Source of the DNA: Cribrihabitans_A neustonicus
Lineage (GTDB): Bacteria > Pseudomonadota > Alphaproteobacteria > Rhodobacterales > Rhodobacteraceae
Assembly: GCF_048820895.1 (NCBI RefSeq)
Contig: NZ_JBMERQ010000010.1
Coordinates: 1 to 64,000 of the forward strand
Length of the DNA stretch: 64,000 nt
Direction: 5' to 3'
In this document: in pieces, positions 52,398 to 59,653 of the stretch
How the letters are laid out: every line of letters begins with the position of its first letter
Numbering within the stretch: position 1 is the first letter of the stretch
Translations under genes and position numbers: made by a program
Notes under the pieces: model-generated
Told to the model about the DNA's origin: nothing
Databases searched by the model: none
The model's input: only the letters and a program-made list of their open reading frames with translations

Positions 52398-52468
52398 TTT
52401 ACGGGGGAGCGTAAATAAAGTGAAATTACGCTTCAACGTAAAAAATCAGGAATTGCGCTATGGCGTAA
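52398..52468. promoter_or_regulatory. Three evenly spaced hipB operator palindromes
   Basis: O1 TTTACG-GGGGAG-CGTAAA (52398-52415), O2 TTACG-CTTCAA-CGTAA (52426-52441), O3 TTGCG-CTATGG-CGTAA (52453-52468). Centres are exactly 27 bp apart. O3 sits in a larger repeat AGGAATT...AATTCCT (52448-52473). Consensus TTACGnnnnnnCGTAA. Likely HipB (or HipAB) binding sites over the hipBA promoter. Confidence 0.72.
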
Positions 52469-52543
52469 TTCCTGAGGTGCCGAAGCCCGCCTGGATTTCA
52501 CTCGGGGTTCCGCGCCGCATCCGCGACCCGTTCCAGGTTCCAT

Positions 52544-52660
52544 CACCGAACTGATGTAGTACCAGCTCCATGCGCCTTTGACCCAGGAACGGATACCGCC
52601 AAAGATCTTGCCCGCGTATTCCACGTCAAGGTTCGTGAAAACCGCAAAAGCAGCAACCAT
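52544..52660 (-). pseudogene. BCCT-family betaine/choline transporter remnant
   Basis: A 39-residue minus-strand stretch, MVAAFAVFTNLDVEYAGKIF then GGIRSWVKGAWSWYYI, resembles the N-terminal region of BCCT transporters (typically ALFAVTNLD--YA---F--IR-WI---F-WYYIL). No transporter body follows. The rest of 52469-52743 shows no other gene. It fits the betaine theme of the region to the left. Confidence 0.5.
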
Positions 52661-52743
52661 TGCCTCAGGCAACGGCCGGGGGTGTCCGGCCGCATGAGGG
52701 CGCGGCTGCTGATGCAATTTCCTCCGCTAGGACTCATTTCGCC

Positions 52744-54207
52744 CTACCGCATGACAAACGGGTCCGGGATAGGGGCGTCTGATGTGCGCAGCCAGACGGT
52801 TTTCACTTTGGTGTAATCCAAGGCTGCCTGCAGCCCGCCCTCGCGCCCGTGCCCGGACAGGCCGTGGCCGCCAAAGGGCGCGATCGGGCTCACCGCGCGG
52901 TAGGTGTTGACCCAGACAATGCCCGCGCGGATGCCCCGGATCATCCGGTGCGCGCGGGTGAGGTTCCGGGTAAACACGCCCGAGGCCAGCCCGAAAGCGG
53001 TGGCGTTGGCAATCTCCACCGCCTGCGCCTCGGTCGCGAAATCCACAACCGACAGGACGGGACCGAAGAATTCACTGCTGAGGCAGGGCGCATCCGGCGC
53101 ATCCGAGCAGTCCAGCACCGTGGGCGGGAAAAAGAAGCCCTCCCCCTCCGGCACGGTGCCGCCGGTGACCAGCCTGGCGCCGGCCTTCACCGAGGCCGCG
53201 ATCAGCCGCACCGCATGGTCGCGCTGTTTCAGGGTGCAGAGCGGCCCCACCTCGGTCGCCATGTCATCCGGCGCGCCGATCACCACCGCTTCGGCCTTCT
53301 CCTTCAGCCGCTTCAGGAAGGCGTCCTTGATGCCCTTCTGGATCACCAGCCGCGATCCGGCGACGCAGCTTTGCCCGGTGGCGGCAAAGATGCCGGAAAC
53401 CTGCGCATTCACGGCGCTTTCCAGATCGGCGTCGTCAAACACGATGAAGGGCGACTTGCCGCCCAGCTCCAGCGAGGTGGAGGCGAGGTTCTCCGCCGAG
53501 TTGCGCACGATATGGCGCGCGGTCTCCGGCCCGCCGGTAAAGGCGACATGCGCCACCGATGCGTGGCTGGTCAGCGCCGCCCCCGCCTCCGGCCCGCCGG
53601 TAATCACATTGAGCACACCGGGCGGGAAGCCCGCCTGATCAAAGATGCGGGCAAATTCCAACATCGGCGCCGGGCCTTCCTCGGAGGCTTTCAGCACCAC
53701 CGTGCAGCCCGCCGCCAGCGCCGGGCCGATCTTCACCGCCGACAGGAACAGCTGCGAATTCCACGGCACGATGGCGGCCACCACCCCCACCGGCTCGCGC
53801 CGCAGCCAGACCTCCATGTCGGGCTTGTCGATCGGCAGATGCGCGCCCTCGATCTTGTCGGCGAGCCCTGCGTAATAGCGGTAGTAATCCGCCACATAGG
53901 CAATCTGGGCCGAGGTCTCGCGGATGATCTTGCCGGTGTCGCGGGTTTCCAGCTCCGCCAGGCGCGGGGCGTTCTGCGCCACCAGATCGGCGAGCCGCAT
54001 CAGGAGCCTGCCTCGCTGGGTGGCACTCATCCCGGCCCAGGCGCTGGAGAAGAACGCTGCCTCCGCGGCCCGAGCCGCCCGGTCCACATCCGCTGCCGAT
54101 GCCGCAGGCATTTGCGCCCAAGGTGTGCCGGCCGCAGGATCGAGGCTTTCGAACGTTGCGCCTGCGTCTTCAAAAGCCCCGCCGATATACTGCTGGAAAC
54201 TCTGCAT
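52744..54207 (-). CDS. Aldehyde dehydrogenase
   Basis: About 487 residues, full length. NAD-binding PWNSQLFLSAVKIGPALAAG near residue 145, the catalytic glutamate in STSLELGGKSPFIVFDDADL near residue 245, and the nucleophilic cysteine in AATGQSCVAGSRLVIQKG near residue 285. ATG at 54207 (MQSFQQYIGG) is preferred as GGGAG lies six bases upstream; the ATG at 54222 overlaps the preceding stop. Terminal step of a five-gene minus-strand operon, probably oxidising an aldehyde made by the LLM monooxygenase or hydrolase. Confidence 0.93.
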   Translation of the reverse strand: MQSFQQYIGGAFEDAGATFESLDPAAGTPWAQMPAASAADVDRAARAAEAAFFSSAWAGMSATQRGRLLMRLADLVAQNAPRLAELETRDTGKIIRETSAQIAYVADYYRYYAGLADKIEGAHLPIDKPDMEVWLRREPVGVVAAIVPWNSQLFLSAVKIGPALAAGCTVVLKASEEGPAPMLEFARIFDQAGFPPGVLNVITGGPEAGAALTSHASVAHVAFTGGPETARHIVRNSAENLASTSLELGGKSPFIVFDDADLESAVNAQVSGIFAATGQSCVAGSRLVIQKGIKDAFLKRLKEKAEAVVIGAPDDMATEVGPLCTLKQRDHAVRLIAASVKAGARLVTGGTVPEGEGFFFPPTVLDCSDAPDAPCLSSEFFGPVLSVVDFATEAQAVEIANATAFGLASGVFTRNLTRAHRMIRGIRAGIVWVNTYRAVSPIAPFGGHGLSGHGREGGLQAALDYTKVKTVWLRTSDAPIPDPFVMR

Positions 54208-54218
54208 TTTCGGCTCCC

Positions 54219-55256
54219 TCATTGAAACGCCGGCATCACCTCGGTGATGAACCGCTCAAGCGAGGCTTTCTTGCGCTCGAAGCTCATGCTGGAGTCGATC
54301 CAGAACGAATACTCATCATAGCCCAGGGCCTCGTATTTCTTCAGCCGCTCGATCACCGCCGCCGGTTCGCCGATCACCAGATCGCGCTCCATCGCCTCGG
54401 GCGAGTAGAACGGATGCGCGGCAATTTCCTCGTCCGGCAGCGGGTCGATGAGTCCCTGCGACACGTCCCGCTTGTTCATGAACCAGGCGCCGAAATAGTT
54501 GTAGAAGCGGTTCAGCTCCTCCGCCCCGCGTTTCACATCTTCGGCGCTGCCGGCCACATAGGTGTGCTGCAGCAGCATGATCTTCGGCCGCGGCACATTG
54601 GAATGCTTGGCGCAAGCATCGTTGAACTTGCTCATCAGGTCCGCGATCTCTTCGTCGCCCTTCCACAGCGGCGTCACCTGCACGTTGCACCCCTGCGCAA
54701 CCGCAAACTCGTGACTGTTCGGATCCCGCGCGGCGACCCAGATCGGCGGGCCGTCCTGCTGCAGCGGCTTGGGCGAGGAGGTGGTCTTCGGGAAGGAATG
54801 AAACTCCCCCTCCTGCGCATAGTCGCCCTGCCACAGGCTCTGCACCGCCGGGATCAGCTCCCGCATCCGCTGGCCGGCCTCCCAGGCGTCCATGCCGGGC
54901 ATCAGGCGCTCGTACTCAAATGAGTAGGCCCCGCGCGCGATCCCGAGGTCCAGGCGGCCCTCGGTTATGATATCGGTCATCGCCGCCTCGCCCGCCAGCC
55001 GGATCGGATGCCAGAACGGCGCAATCACCGTCCCCGTTCCCAGGCGCACGTTCCTGGTATGGCGCGCCACGTCGATCAGGTTCAGGAACGGGTTCGGCGA
55101 GATGGTGAAATTCATCCCGTGATGCTCGCCCGTCCAGACCGCGTGCATGCCGCCGTCATCGGCAATTTTGCACAGCTGGATGAACTCGTCATAAAGCTGC
55201 TTCTGATCATCCGCCCCGGAAATCCGCTCCATATGCGCGAAGAGGGAAAATTTCAT
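54219..55256 (-). CDS. LLM-class flavin-dependent monooxygenase
   Basis: 345-residue luciferase-like monooxygenase. N terminus MKFSLFAHMERISG, then WTGEHHGMNFTISPNPFLNL (the EHH loop near residue 44), RNVRLGTGTVIAPFWHPIRL near residue 90 and DLGIARGAYSFEYERLMPG. It uses reduced flavin and O2 to oxygenate an organic substrate. The flavin reductase gene overlaps its start by 4 bp, giving a complete two-component system. Substrate unknown. Confidence 0.92.
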   Translation of the reverse strand: MKFSLFAHMERISGADDQKQLYDEFIQLCKIADDGGMHAVWTGEHHGMNFTISPNPFLNLIDVARHTRNVRLGTGTVIAPFWHPIRLAGEAAMTDIITEGRLDLGIARGAYSFEYERLMPGMDAWEAGQRMRELIPAVQSLWQGDYAQEGEFHSFPKTTSSPKPLQQDGPPIWVAARDPNSHEFAVAQGCNVQVTPLWKGDEEIADLMSKFNDACAKHSNVPRPKIMLLQHTYVAGSAEDVKRGAEELNRFYNYFGAWFMNKRDVSQGLIDPLPDEEIAAHPFYSPEAMERDLVIGEPAAVIERLKKYEALGYDEYSFWIDSSMSFERKKASLERFITEVMPAFQ

Positions 55257-56191
55257 GCGCTGTTGCTCCCTGTTGCGGCCTTCGTCCCAACTGGGCGGAC
55301 CTGGCCGCTGGTCTGGTTTCCGTAATACACCCCAAAATTGCCCATCCGGCTTTCACTGGCGAACCGTTCCAGCATGGTGCAGACGGCCGCATCGGCGATG
55401 TCCATCAGCGTGGACTGGGTCAGCGGTGTGAAAACGCCCTTGGCCGGTGTGCCGCCGGCCGATTGGCATAGAAACGAGATGTGCTGATATTCGCGCGCTT
55501 CGTCCTCGAAAACGGAATAGATGAACCCAGGCTCCGCCTCGGCTCCGGTTTCCGCGATCAGGCGGGCCAGGGCGGCAGAGGCGCCCTCCTTACCCACGCG
55601 GGTTTCCGGCAGCGTCAGCTTGCCCTGACCGTTGCCCAAGAGCAGAACCTTGCCCTCATGCTCGATAAGGGCCGAGACGATCAGCTTGGCGCCCTGGCTC
55701 AGCGCCTCGGCCTCGGCCGCCGCGGTCACATAGGCGCCGCGGGCATAGCCCAGCCCCGGCGCGGGCGAGGTTTCAAACGCCTCCACCCTGCCGATCAGGA
55801 TCAGGTGGTCGCCGGCCTCAACCCGATCGTGCATCGAACAGTCGAACCAGGCGGAAACGCCCTCGAATACCGGGCTGCCCTGCGGCCCCCTCCGCCAGCT
55901 GACGGCGGCAAAGCGGTCCTCGACGGGCCGCGCGAAGGTGTTGGAGACATCCTTCTGGTCTTCGGCGAGCACGTTGATGGCGAAGCCCCCGGCCTGCTCG
56001 AAGGCCGCATAGTTGCTGGAGGAATTGGCCAGGCACACCAGCACCAGCGGCGGGTCCAGCGAGACGGAGGTGAAAGAGTTGGCGGTGAAACCGATGGGGC
56101 TGCCGTCCGGATCATGCGCCGTGACCACGGTGACGCCGGTCATGAAGGTGCCAAAGGCGTTGCGCAGGGCGCGCGGATCAATGCCGCTCAT
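55253..56191 (-). CDS. Flavin reductase with C-terminal Nudix-like extension
   Basis: 312 residues. Residues 1-160 are a flavin reductase-like domain (FMTGVTVVTAHDPDGSPIGF, TANSFTSVSLDPPLVLVCLA). Residues 165-260 (KLIVSALIEHEGKVLLLGNG, then EGASAALARLIAETGAEAEP) look like a degenerate Nudix fold: the box position has ARLIAETG instead of REuxEExG, so hydrolase activity is doubtful. It supplies FMNH2/FADH2 to the LLM monooxygenase. It overlaps both neighbours by 4 bp. Confidence 0.88.
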   Translation of the reverse strand: MSGIDPRALRNAFGTFMTGVTVVTAHDPDGSPIGFTANSFTSVSLDPPLVLVCLANSSSNYAAFEQAGGFAINVLAEDQKDVSNTFARPVEDRFAAVSWRRGPQGSPVFEGVSAWFDCSMHDRVEAGDHLILIGRVEAFETSPAPGLGYARGAYVTAAAEAEALSQGAKLIVSALIEHEGKVLLLGNGQGKLTLPETRVGKEGASAALARLIAETGAEAEPGFIYSVFEDEAREYQHISFLCQSAGGTPAKGVFTPLTQSTLMDIADAAVCTMLERFASESRMGNFGVYYGNQTSGQVRPVGTKAATGSNSA

Positions 56192-56991
56192 GACGGCTGC
56201 TCCTCTGTGTTCAGCCAGTGCCGCAGGGCGGCGTTGACCTCGGCGGGGGCGGTCAGGTTGACCATATGCCGGTGGCCTTCGATGACAACCGCCCTGCCCC
56301 GCGGCGCGGCATTTGCCATGGCCTCCGCCATCCCCGGTGTCGAGTTCGGGTCGCCATCGCCGGTCAGCGCGAGCAGCGGGATAGTGATGCTTGCAAACCC
56401 GTCCGCATAGGTGCGGTCACCGCGGGCAAAGGCAGTATAGGCGGCGGCGTAGCCCTGCAGGTCGACTGCGGAGAGCCATTCCGCCACCTGCGCCCGCGCT
56501 TGCTGGTCAGCCGCGCTGCCGTCAAACCACCGGGCCAGCGGCGTTTCCAGATCAAAGCTGCCCGCGCGGATTTCGGCGGCGCGGGCCTCGACCGCTTGCC
56601 GGGCCTCGGCAGAGCGCCGGAACACCCCGTTCAGCAGCGCCACGCGCGCCACATGCTCAGGGTGGCTTGCCGCAAATCCGCCGGCAATCAGCGCTCCCAT
56701 GGAATGGCCCGCCAGGCTGACCGGCCCCAGATCCAGCGTTTGCAGGACCGCATGAAGCCAGGCCACATAGTCCGGCAGGTCTGCTCCCGCAGGCAGCGGC
56801 GCGCTGCCGCCGTGGCCGGGCAGGTCCAGGGCAATCACCTTATGGGTCAGGGACAGCGCCTCGATTTGCGGTGCCCAGGCTGCCGACTGCATGCCGACCC
56901 CGTGGATCAGAACCACCGGATCGCCCCGTCCTGCCCGCTGGCAGGTGACCGCCCCGTATGGCTCAGACAGCTGCAGGGTTGCCGGCGTCAT
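56188..56991 (-). CDS. Alpha/beta hydrolase
   Basis: 267 residues. Oxyanion segment PVVLIHGVGMQSAAWAPQ near residue 26, LDLPGHGGSAPL, nucleophile elbow SLAGHSMGALIAGGFAASHP near residue 95, and the terminal histidine in IEGHRHMVNLTAP. It could hydrolyse an ester or lactone produced by the monooxygenase, or act as a C-C hydrolase. It overlaps the DUF1185 gene by 29 bp and the flavin reductase by 4 bp. Confidence 0.9.
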   Translation of the reverse strand: MTPATLQLSEPYGAVTCQRAGRGDPVVLIHGVGMQSAAWAPQIEALSLTHKVIALDLPGHGGSAPLPAGADLPDYVAWLHAVLQTLDLGPVSLAGHSMGALIAGGFAASHPEHVARVALLNGVFRRSAEARQAVEARAAEIRAGSFDLETPLARWFDGSAADQQARAQVAEWLSAVDLQGYAAAYTAFARGDRTYADGFASITIPLLALTGDGDPNSTPGMAEAMANAAPRGRAVVIEGHRHMVNLTAPAEVNAALRHWLNTEEQPS

Positions 56992-57565
56992 GGCCCAGTT
57001 CCTTCAGGTCCTGGTAGCGGTCGCCGATGCGGTGATGCGGCCGCCCGCCGATCGAGGCGCCTAGCGCGATCACGATCTCATCCGGCGCCGGCGCATCGGC
57101 CACCGACAGCTGGATGGTCAGGTAATGGCTGCGCCGCCCGCCGTCGTGCTTGTCCATCAGCGGGATTTGCAGGGGCGCATTGGCAGGCCCGCGGGTGTTG
57201 GTGAACGCCAGATAGGATTTCGCCCCGACCGCCTCGCGGAAGTGATTGCCGAAGCGCAGGGTGTGGATCAGGGCGGAAGCATGCTCCACCTCGCCGTTCA
57301 CGCCGACGATGGCGGATTTGCCGTAGCCCTCAACCTTATCGCCGCCGCCTGCGGCTTCAAGGATCATCGCCGTCAGCTTCGCCCCCAGACCCGGCGCGCA
57401 GTCATGGATTGCCGGGCGCAGGTCCTCGACAAACCCCTGCCCTGCCCAGGGGTTTCTGATCACCGCCACCGCGGCGATCATCTTGAGCGGCGTTTCCGCT
57501 GCCTTGCCGCCCTCGATCAGGGTTTCTTCGACATGCAGCAGCGTCTTGCGGATTTCGGCGGGCAT
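56963..57565 (-). CDS. DUF1185 family protein ("amino acid synthesis" family)
   Basis: About 200 residues. Matches the DUF1185/AmaS family: IRKTLLHVEETLIEGGKAAE at the N terminus, AVAVIRNPWAGQGFVEDLRP, YGKSAIVGVNGEVEHASALI and the C-terminal GGRPHHRIGDRYQDL. Related proteins are tied to amino-acid or heterocycle amide metabolism, but the reaction is undefined. ATG at 57565 follows AGGAAAG. First gene of the five-gene operon, divergent from the GntR regulator. Confidence 0.85.
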   Translation of the reverse strand: MPAEIRKTLLHVEETLIEGGKAAETPLKMIAAVAVIRNPWAGQGFVEDLRPAIHDCAPGLGAKLTAMILEAAGGGDKVEGYGKSAIVGVNGEVEHASALIHTLRFGNHFREAVGAKSYLAFTNTRGPANAPLQIPLMDKHDGGRRSHYLTIQLSVADAPAPDEIVIALGASIGGRPHHRIGDRYQDLKELGHDAGNPAAV

Positions 57566-57601
57566 GGGCGGGTCTTTCCTGTTTGATTCCACTGCTCGTA
57601 A

Positions 57602-57615
57602 TATGGTATACCATA
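57602..57615. promoter_or_regulatory. GntR/FCD-type palindromic operator
   Basis: Perfect palindrome TATGGTATACCATA, followed at once by a second short one, ATACAGTAT (57616-57624). It lies between the divergent starts (57565 and 57673). TGGTATACCA-like cores are typical of FadR/FCD-subfamily GntR sites. Probable control point for the monooxygenase operon. Confidence 0.68.
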
Positions 57616-57672
57616 ATACAGTATGTCAACGCAGACTTGTTCCGCCCTGCCCCGGTTGCTATGGGATGAAGT

Positions 57673-58365
57673 ATGACCAGCCCCATTATGAGCAAAATCG
57701 ATCACCAGCCGCAGACCCTGCGCGGCATTGTGCAGGAACGGATGCGCGAGGCGATTGTATCCGGCCAGTTTGCCCCCGGCGAACGGCTGGTAGAGCGCCC
57801 CTTGTGCGAGCAGCTCGGCGTCAGCCGCACCGTGGTGCGCGAGACCATCCGCTATTTGGAGGCTGAGGGGCTGGTGGAGATCCTGCCCGGCAAAGGCCCG
57901 ATCGTGGCGCAGCTTGGGTGGGAGGATGCGCGGCAGATCTACGACATCCGCGAGATGCTGGAGACCGCCGCCGCCACCGCCTGCGCCCGGAACATCACAC
58001 CGGCGCTGGCAGAGCAGCTGAAGGCAGCACTGAACAGGCTGCAAGAAGCCGTGGCGGCAGGCGTGCCCGGCCCGATGCTGAACGCCACGACAGAATTCTA
58101 CCGGATCATCTTTGACGGCGCCGGCCACAGTGTCGCCTGGGAAATCGTCCAGCGTCTGAATGGCCGCATCAGCCGGTTGCGGGCAGTAACGCTCTCGACC
58201 GCAGAGCGGCAGAAACCCGGCCCTGCCCGTATTCAGGACATCTGCGAAGCCATCGTGTCAGGCAGCGCCGAGGCTGCCAGAGCAGCAGTCCAGAGCCATC
58301 TGGCGGAAGCGGCGGCTGTCGCTAAACGGATCCTTACTCAAGAAACGGCCAGGAACGGCGACTAG
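57673..58365 (+). CDS. GntR-family regulator (FCD domain)
   Basis: 230 residues. N-terminal winged helix (LRGIVQERMREAIVSGQFAP, then ERPLCEQLGVSRTVVRETIR) and an all-helical FCD ligand domain (YDIREMLETAAATACARNIT, and a histidine-containing segment ARAAVQSHLAEAAAVA, one of the metal/ligand positions). Divergent from the DUF1185-ALDH operon, which it most likely represses via the palindrome at 57602. The MFS gene is convergent with it. Confidence 0.92.
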   Translation: MTSPIMSKIDHQPQTLRGIVQERMREAIVSGQFAPGERLVERPLCEQLGVSRTVVRETIRYLEAEGLVEILPGKGPIVAQLGWEDARQIYDIREMLETAAATACARNITPALAEQLKAALNRLQEAVAAGVPGPMLNATTEFYRIIFDGAGHSVAWEIVQRLNGRISRLRAVTLSTAERQKPGPARIQDICEAIVSGSAEAARAAVQSHLAEAAAVAKRILTQETARNGD

Positions 58366-58387
58366 GTATGCCTTGCAGGTTTGCCGG

Positions 58388-59566
58388 TCACACGCTCCGT
58401 TTGCCGGCATCAAGCGCCTCGCCGGCAGGCCCAGGTTTCCGGTTCCATAATTTCACGATCAGCAGGGTGGCCGACAATTGGGCCACGGCAAAGATGGCCA
58501 TAGCCGTCAGAAGCCCCAGCATATCAGCAAGCGCGCCACTTGCGATTACCGGCAGCGAGAAGCCTGCATAGGCATAAACGAAAAGACCTGCGGTGGCGCG
58601 CGCGCGGTCGTCAGGAGCGCGCAGCGAAACTTCTGCCAGCGACGCCAGATAGGTGAAGCCATAACTTGCTGCGCTGGTGATGCAGGTTCCGGCAAGTACC
58701 AGGATCAGCAGTTTCAGCCAGACACCTGCCAAGAGCACGAGGAACCCGAGCGGGATCAGGACAAACCCGAGGGCCAGCGCCTGATCGTTTGTCCTGCGCC
58801 GGGCTATGGGCTGGCACAGAAAGCCCGCGAAGATAGCAAGGAAAATAACAAGCCCGGTCCAACCGCCAAGGCCATTGGCCGCCAGTTGCAGAGGCACGAC
58901 AGCAATGGTCATGCCGGTCGTGGACCACGCCAGTGCCATTGCGGCACCGAACATCCACGTACCCGGCGGAAAGACCGGCATCCGCAGAAGCGAGACGGGT
59001 TTCGGGCGGTCTGCCTTGGGCAAGGCAAAGACGGCCACCGCCAAGACGGGCACCGCTGCAAACAGGGCAATATAGCTGGCCGGCAGCAGCGTAGCTCCCT
59101 GAACCGCCAGGCTGACACCGGTTGCCAGGGCGCCGCCGCCAAAACCGAGTGACGTTGCCGATGTAACAACCAAGGCCGCATTCCGCGCGCGGTCTGCGCC
59201 GAGAATTTCCGCCATGTAGGCAGCCCCGGATGTTGTTGCCAGGCCAGTTCCGATACCCAGCAAAAACCGCGCGGCCATAAGGCTTGTCCAGTTGGGGGAT
59301 TGCACCAGCAATGCCGTTGCCAGCGCGCCGAGGATCAGAGCCAGCGCAATGGGAATACGCCGCCCAATCCGGTCCGACAGTCCGCCCAGCAGCAGCAGCG
59401 TGGGCATGAGACCGCCGGCATAGGCCGCAAATGCTACCGCCACAGCCGTGGCGCCAACACTGCTTCCGGCCGCATAGACACCGTAAAGCGGGGCTTGAAG
59501 GTTCACAGCGAAGGTTACGGTGAACAGGCTCGCTGCAAGCAGGCAGGAAGAAATAAAGCGCGGCAT
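58388..59566 (-). CDS. MFS transporter
   Basis: 392 residues, about 12 membrane segments. The conserved loop-2/3 motif GGLSDRIGRRIPIALAL is near residue 62, and helices run through to the basic C-terminal tail (KLWNRKPGPAGEALDAGKRS). ATG at 59566 (MPRFISSCLL); a longer minus-strand frame across the MocR gene is shadow coding. It is divergent from a MocR regulator and therefore probably controlled by it. Could export a drug or metabolite. Confidence 0.9.
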   Translation of the reverse strand: MPRFISSCLLAASLFTVTFAVNLQAPLYGVYAAGSSVGATAVAVAFAAYAGGLMPTLLLLGGLSDRIGRRIPIALALILGALATALLVQSPNWTSLMAARFLLGIGTGLATTSGAAYMAEILGADRARNAALVVTSATSLGFGGGALATGVSLAVQGATLLPASYIALFAAVPVLAVAVFALPKADRPKPVSLLRMPVFPPGTWMFGAAMALAWSTTGMTIAVVPLQLAANGLGGWTGLVIFLAIFAGFLCQPIARRRTNDQALALGFVLIPLGFLVLLAGVWLKLLILVLAGTCITSAASYGFTYLASLAEVSLRAPDDRARATAGLFVYAYAGFSLPVIASGALADMLGLLTAMAIFAVAQLSATLLIVKLWNRKPGPAGEALDAGKRSV

Positions 59567-59619
59567 CCGGGCCCTCGTGAATTGACTTGGCTCCGGATTG
59601 CCACGAGGCTTCTTATATG

Positions 59620-59635
59620 ACAATTTTTCTATTGT
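59620..59635. promoter_or_regulatory. Inverted repeat in the MFS/mocR divergent region
   Basis: ACAAT-TTTTCT-ATTGT, 5-bp arms with 6-bp spacing, 19 bp before the MocR start and about 55 bp before the MFS start. It could be the MocR operator; the arms are short, so this is tentative. Confidence 0.4.
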
Positions 59636-59653
59636 ACTAATGACAGTGGGCGC

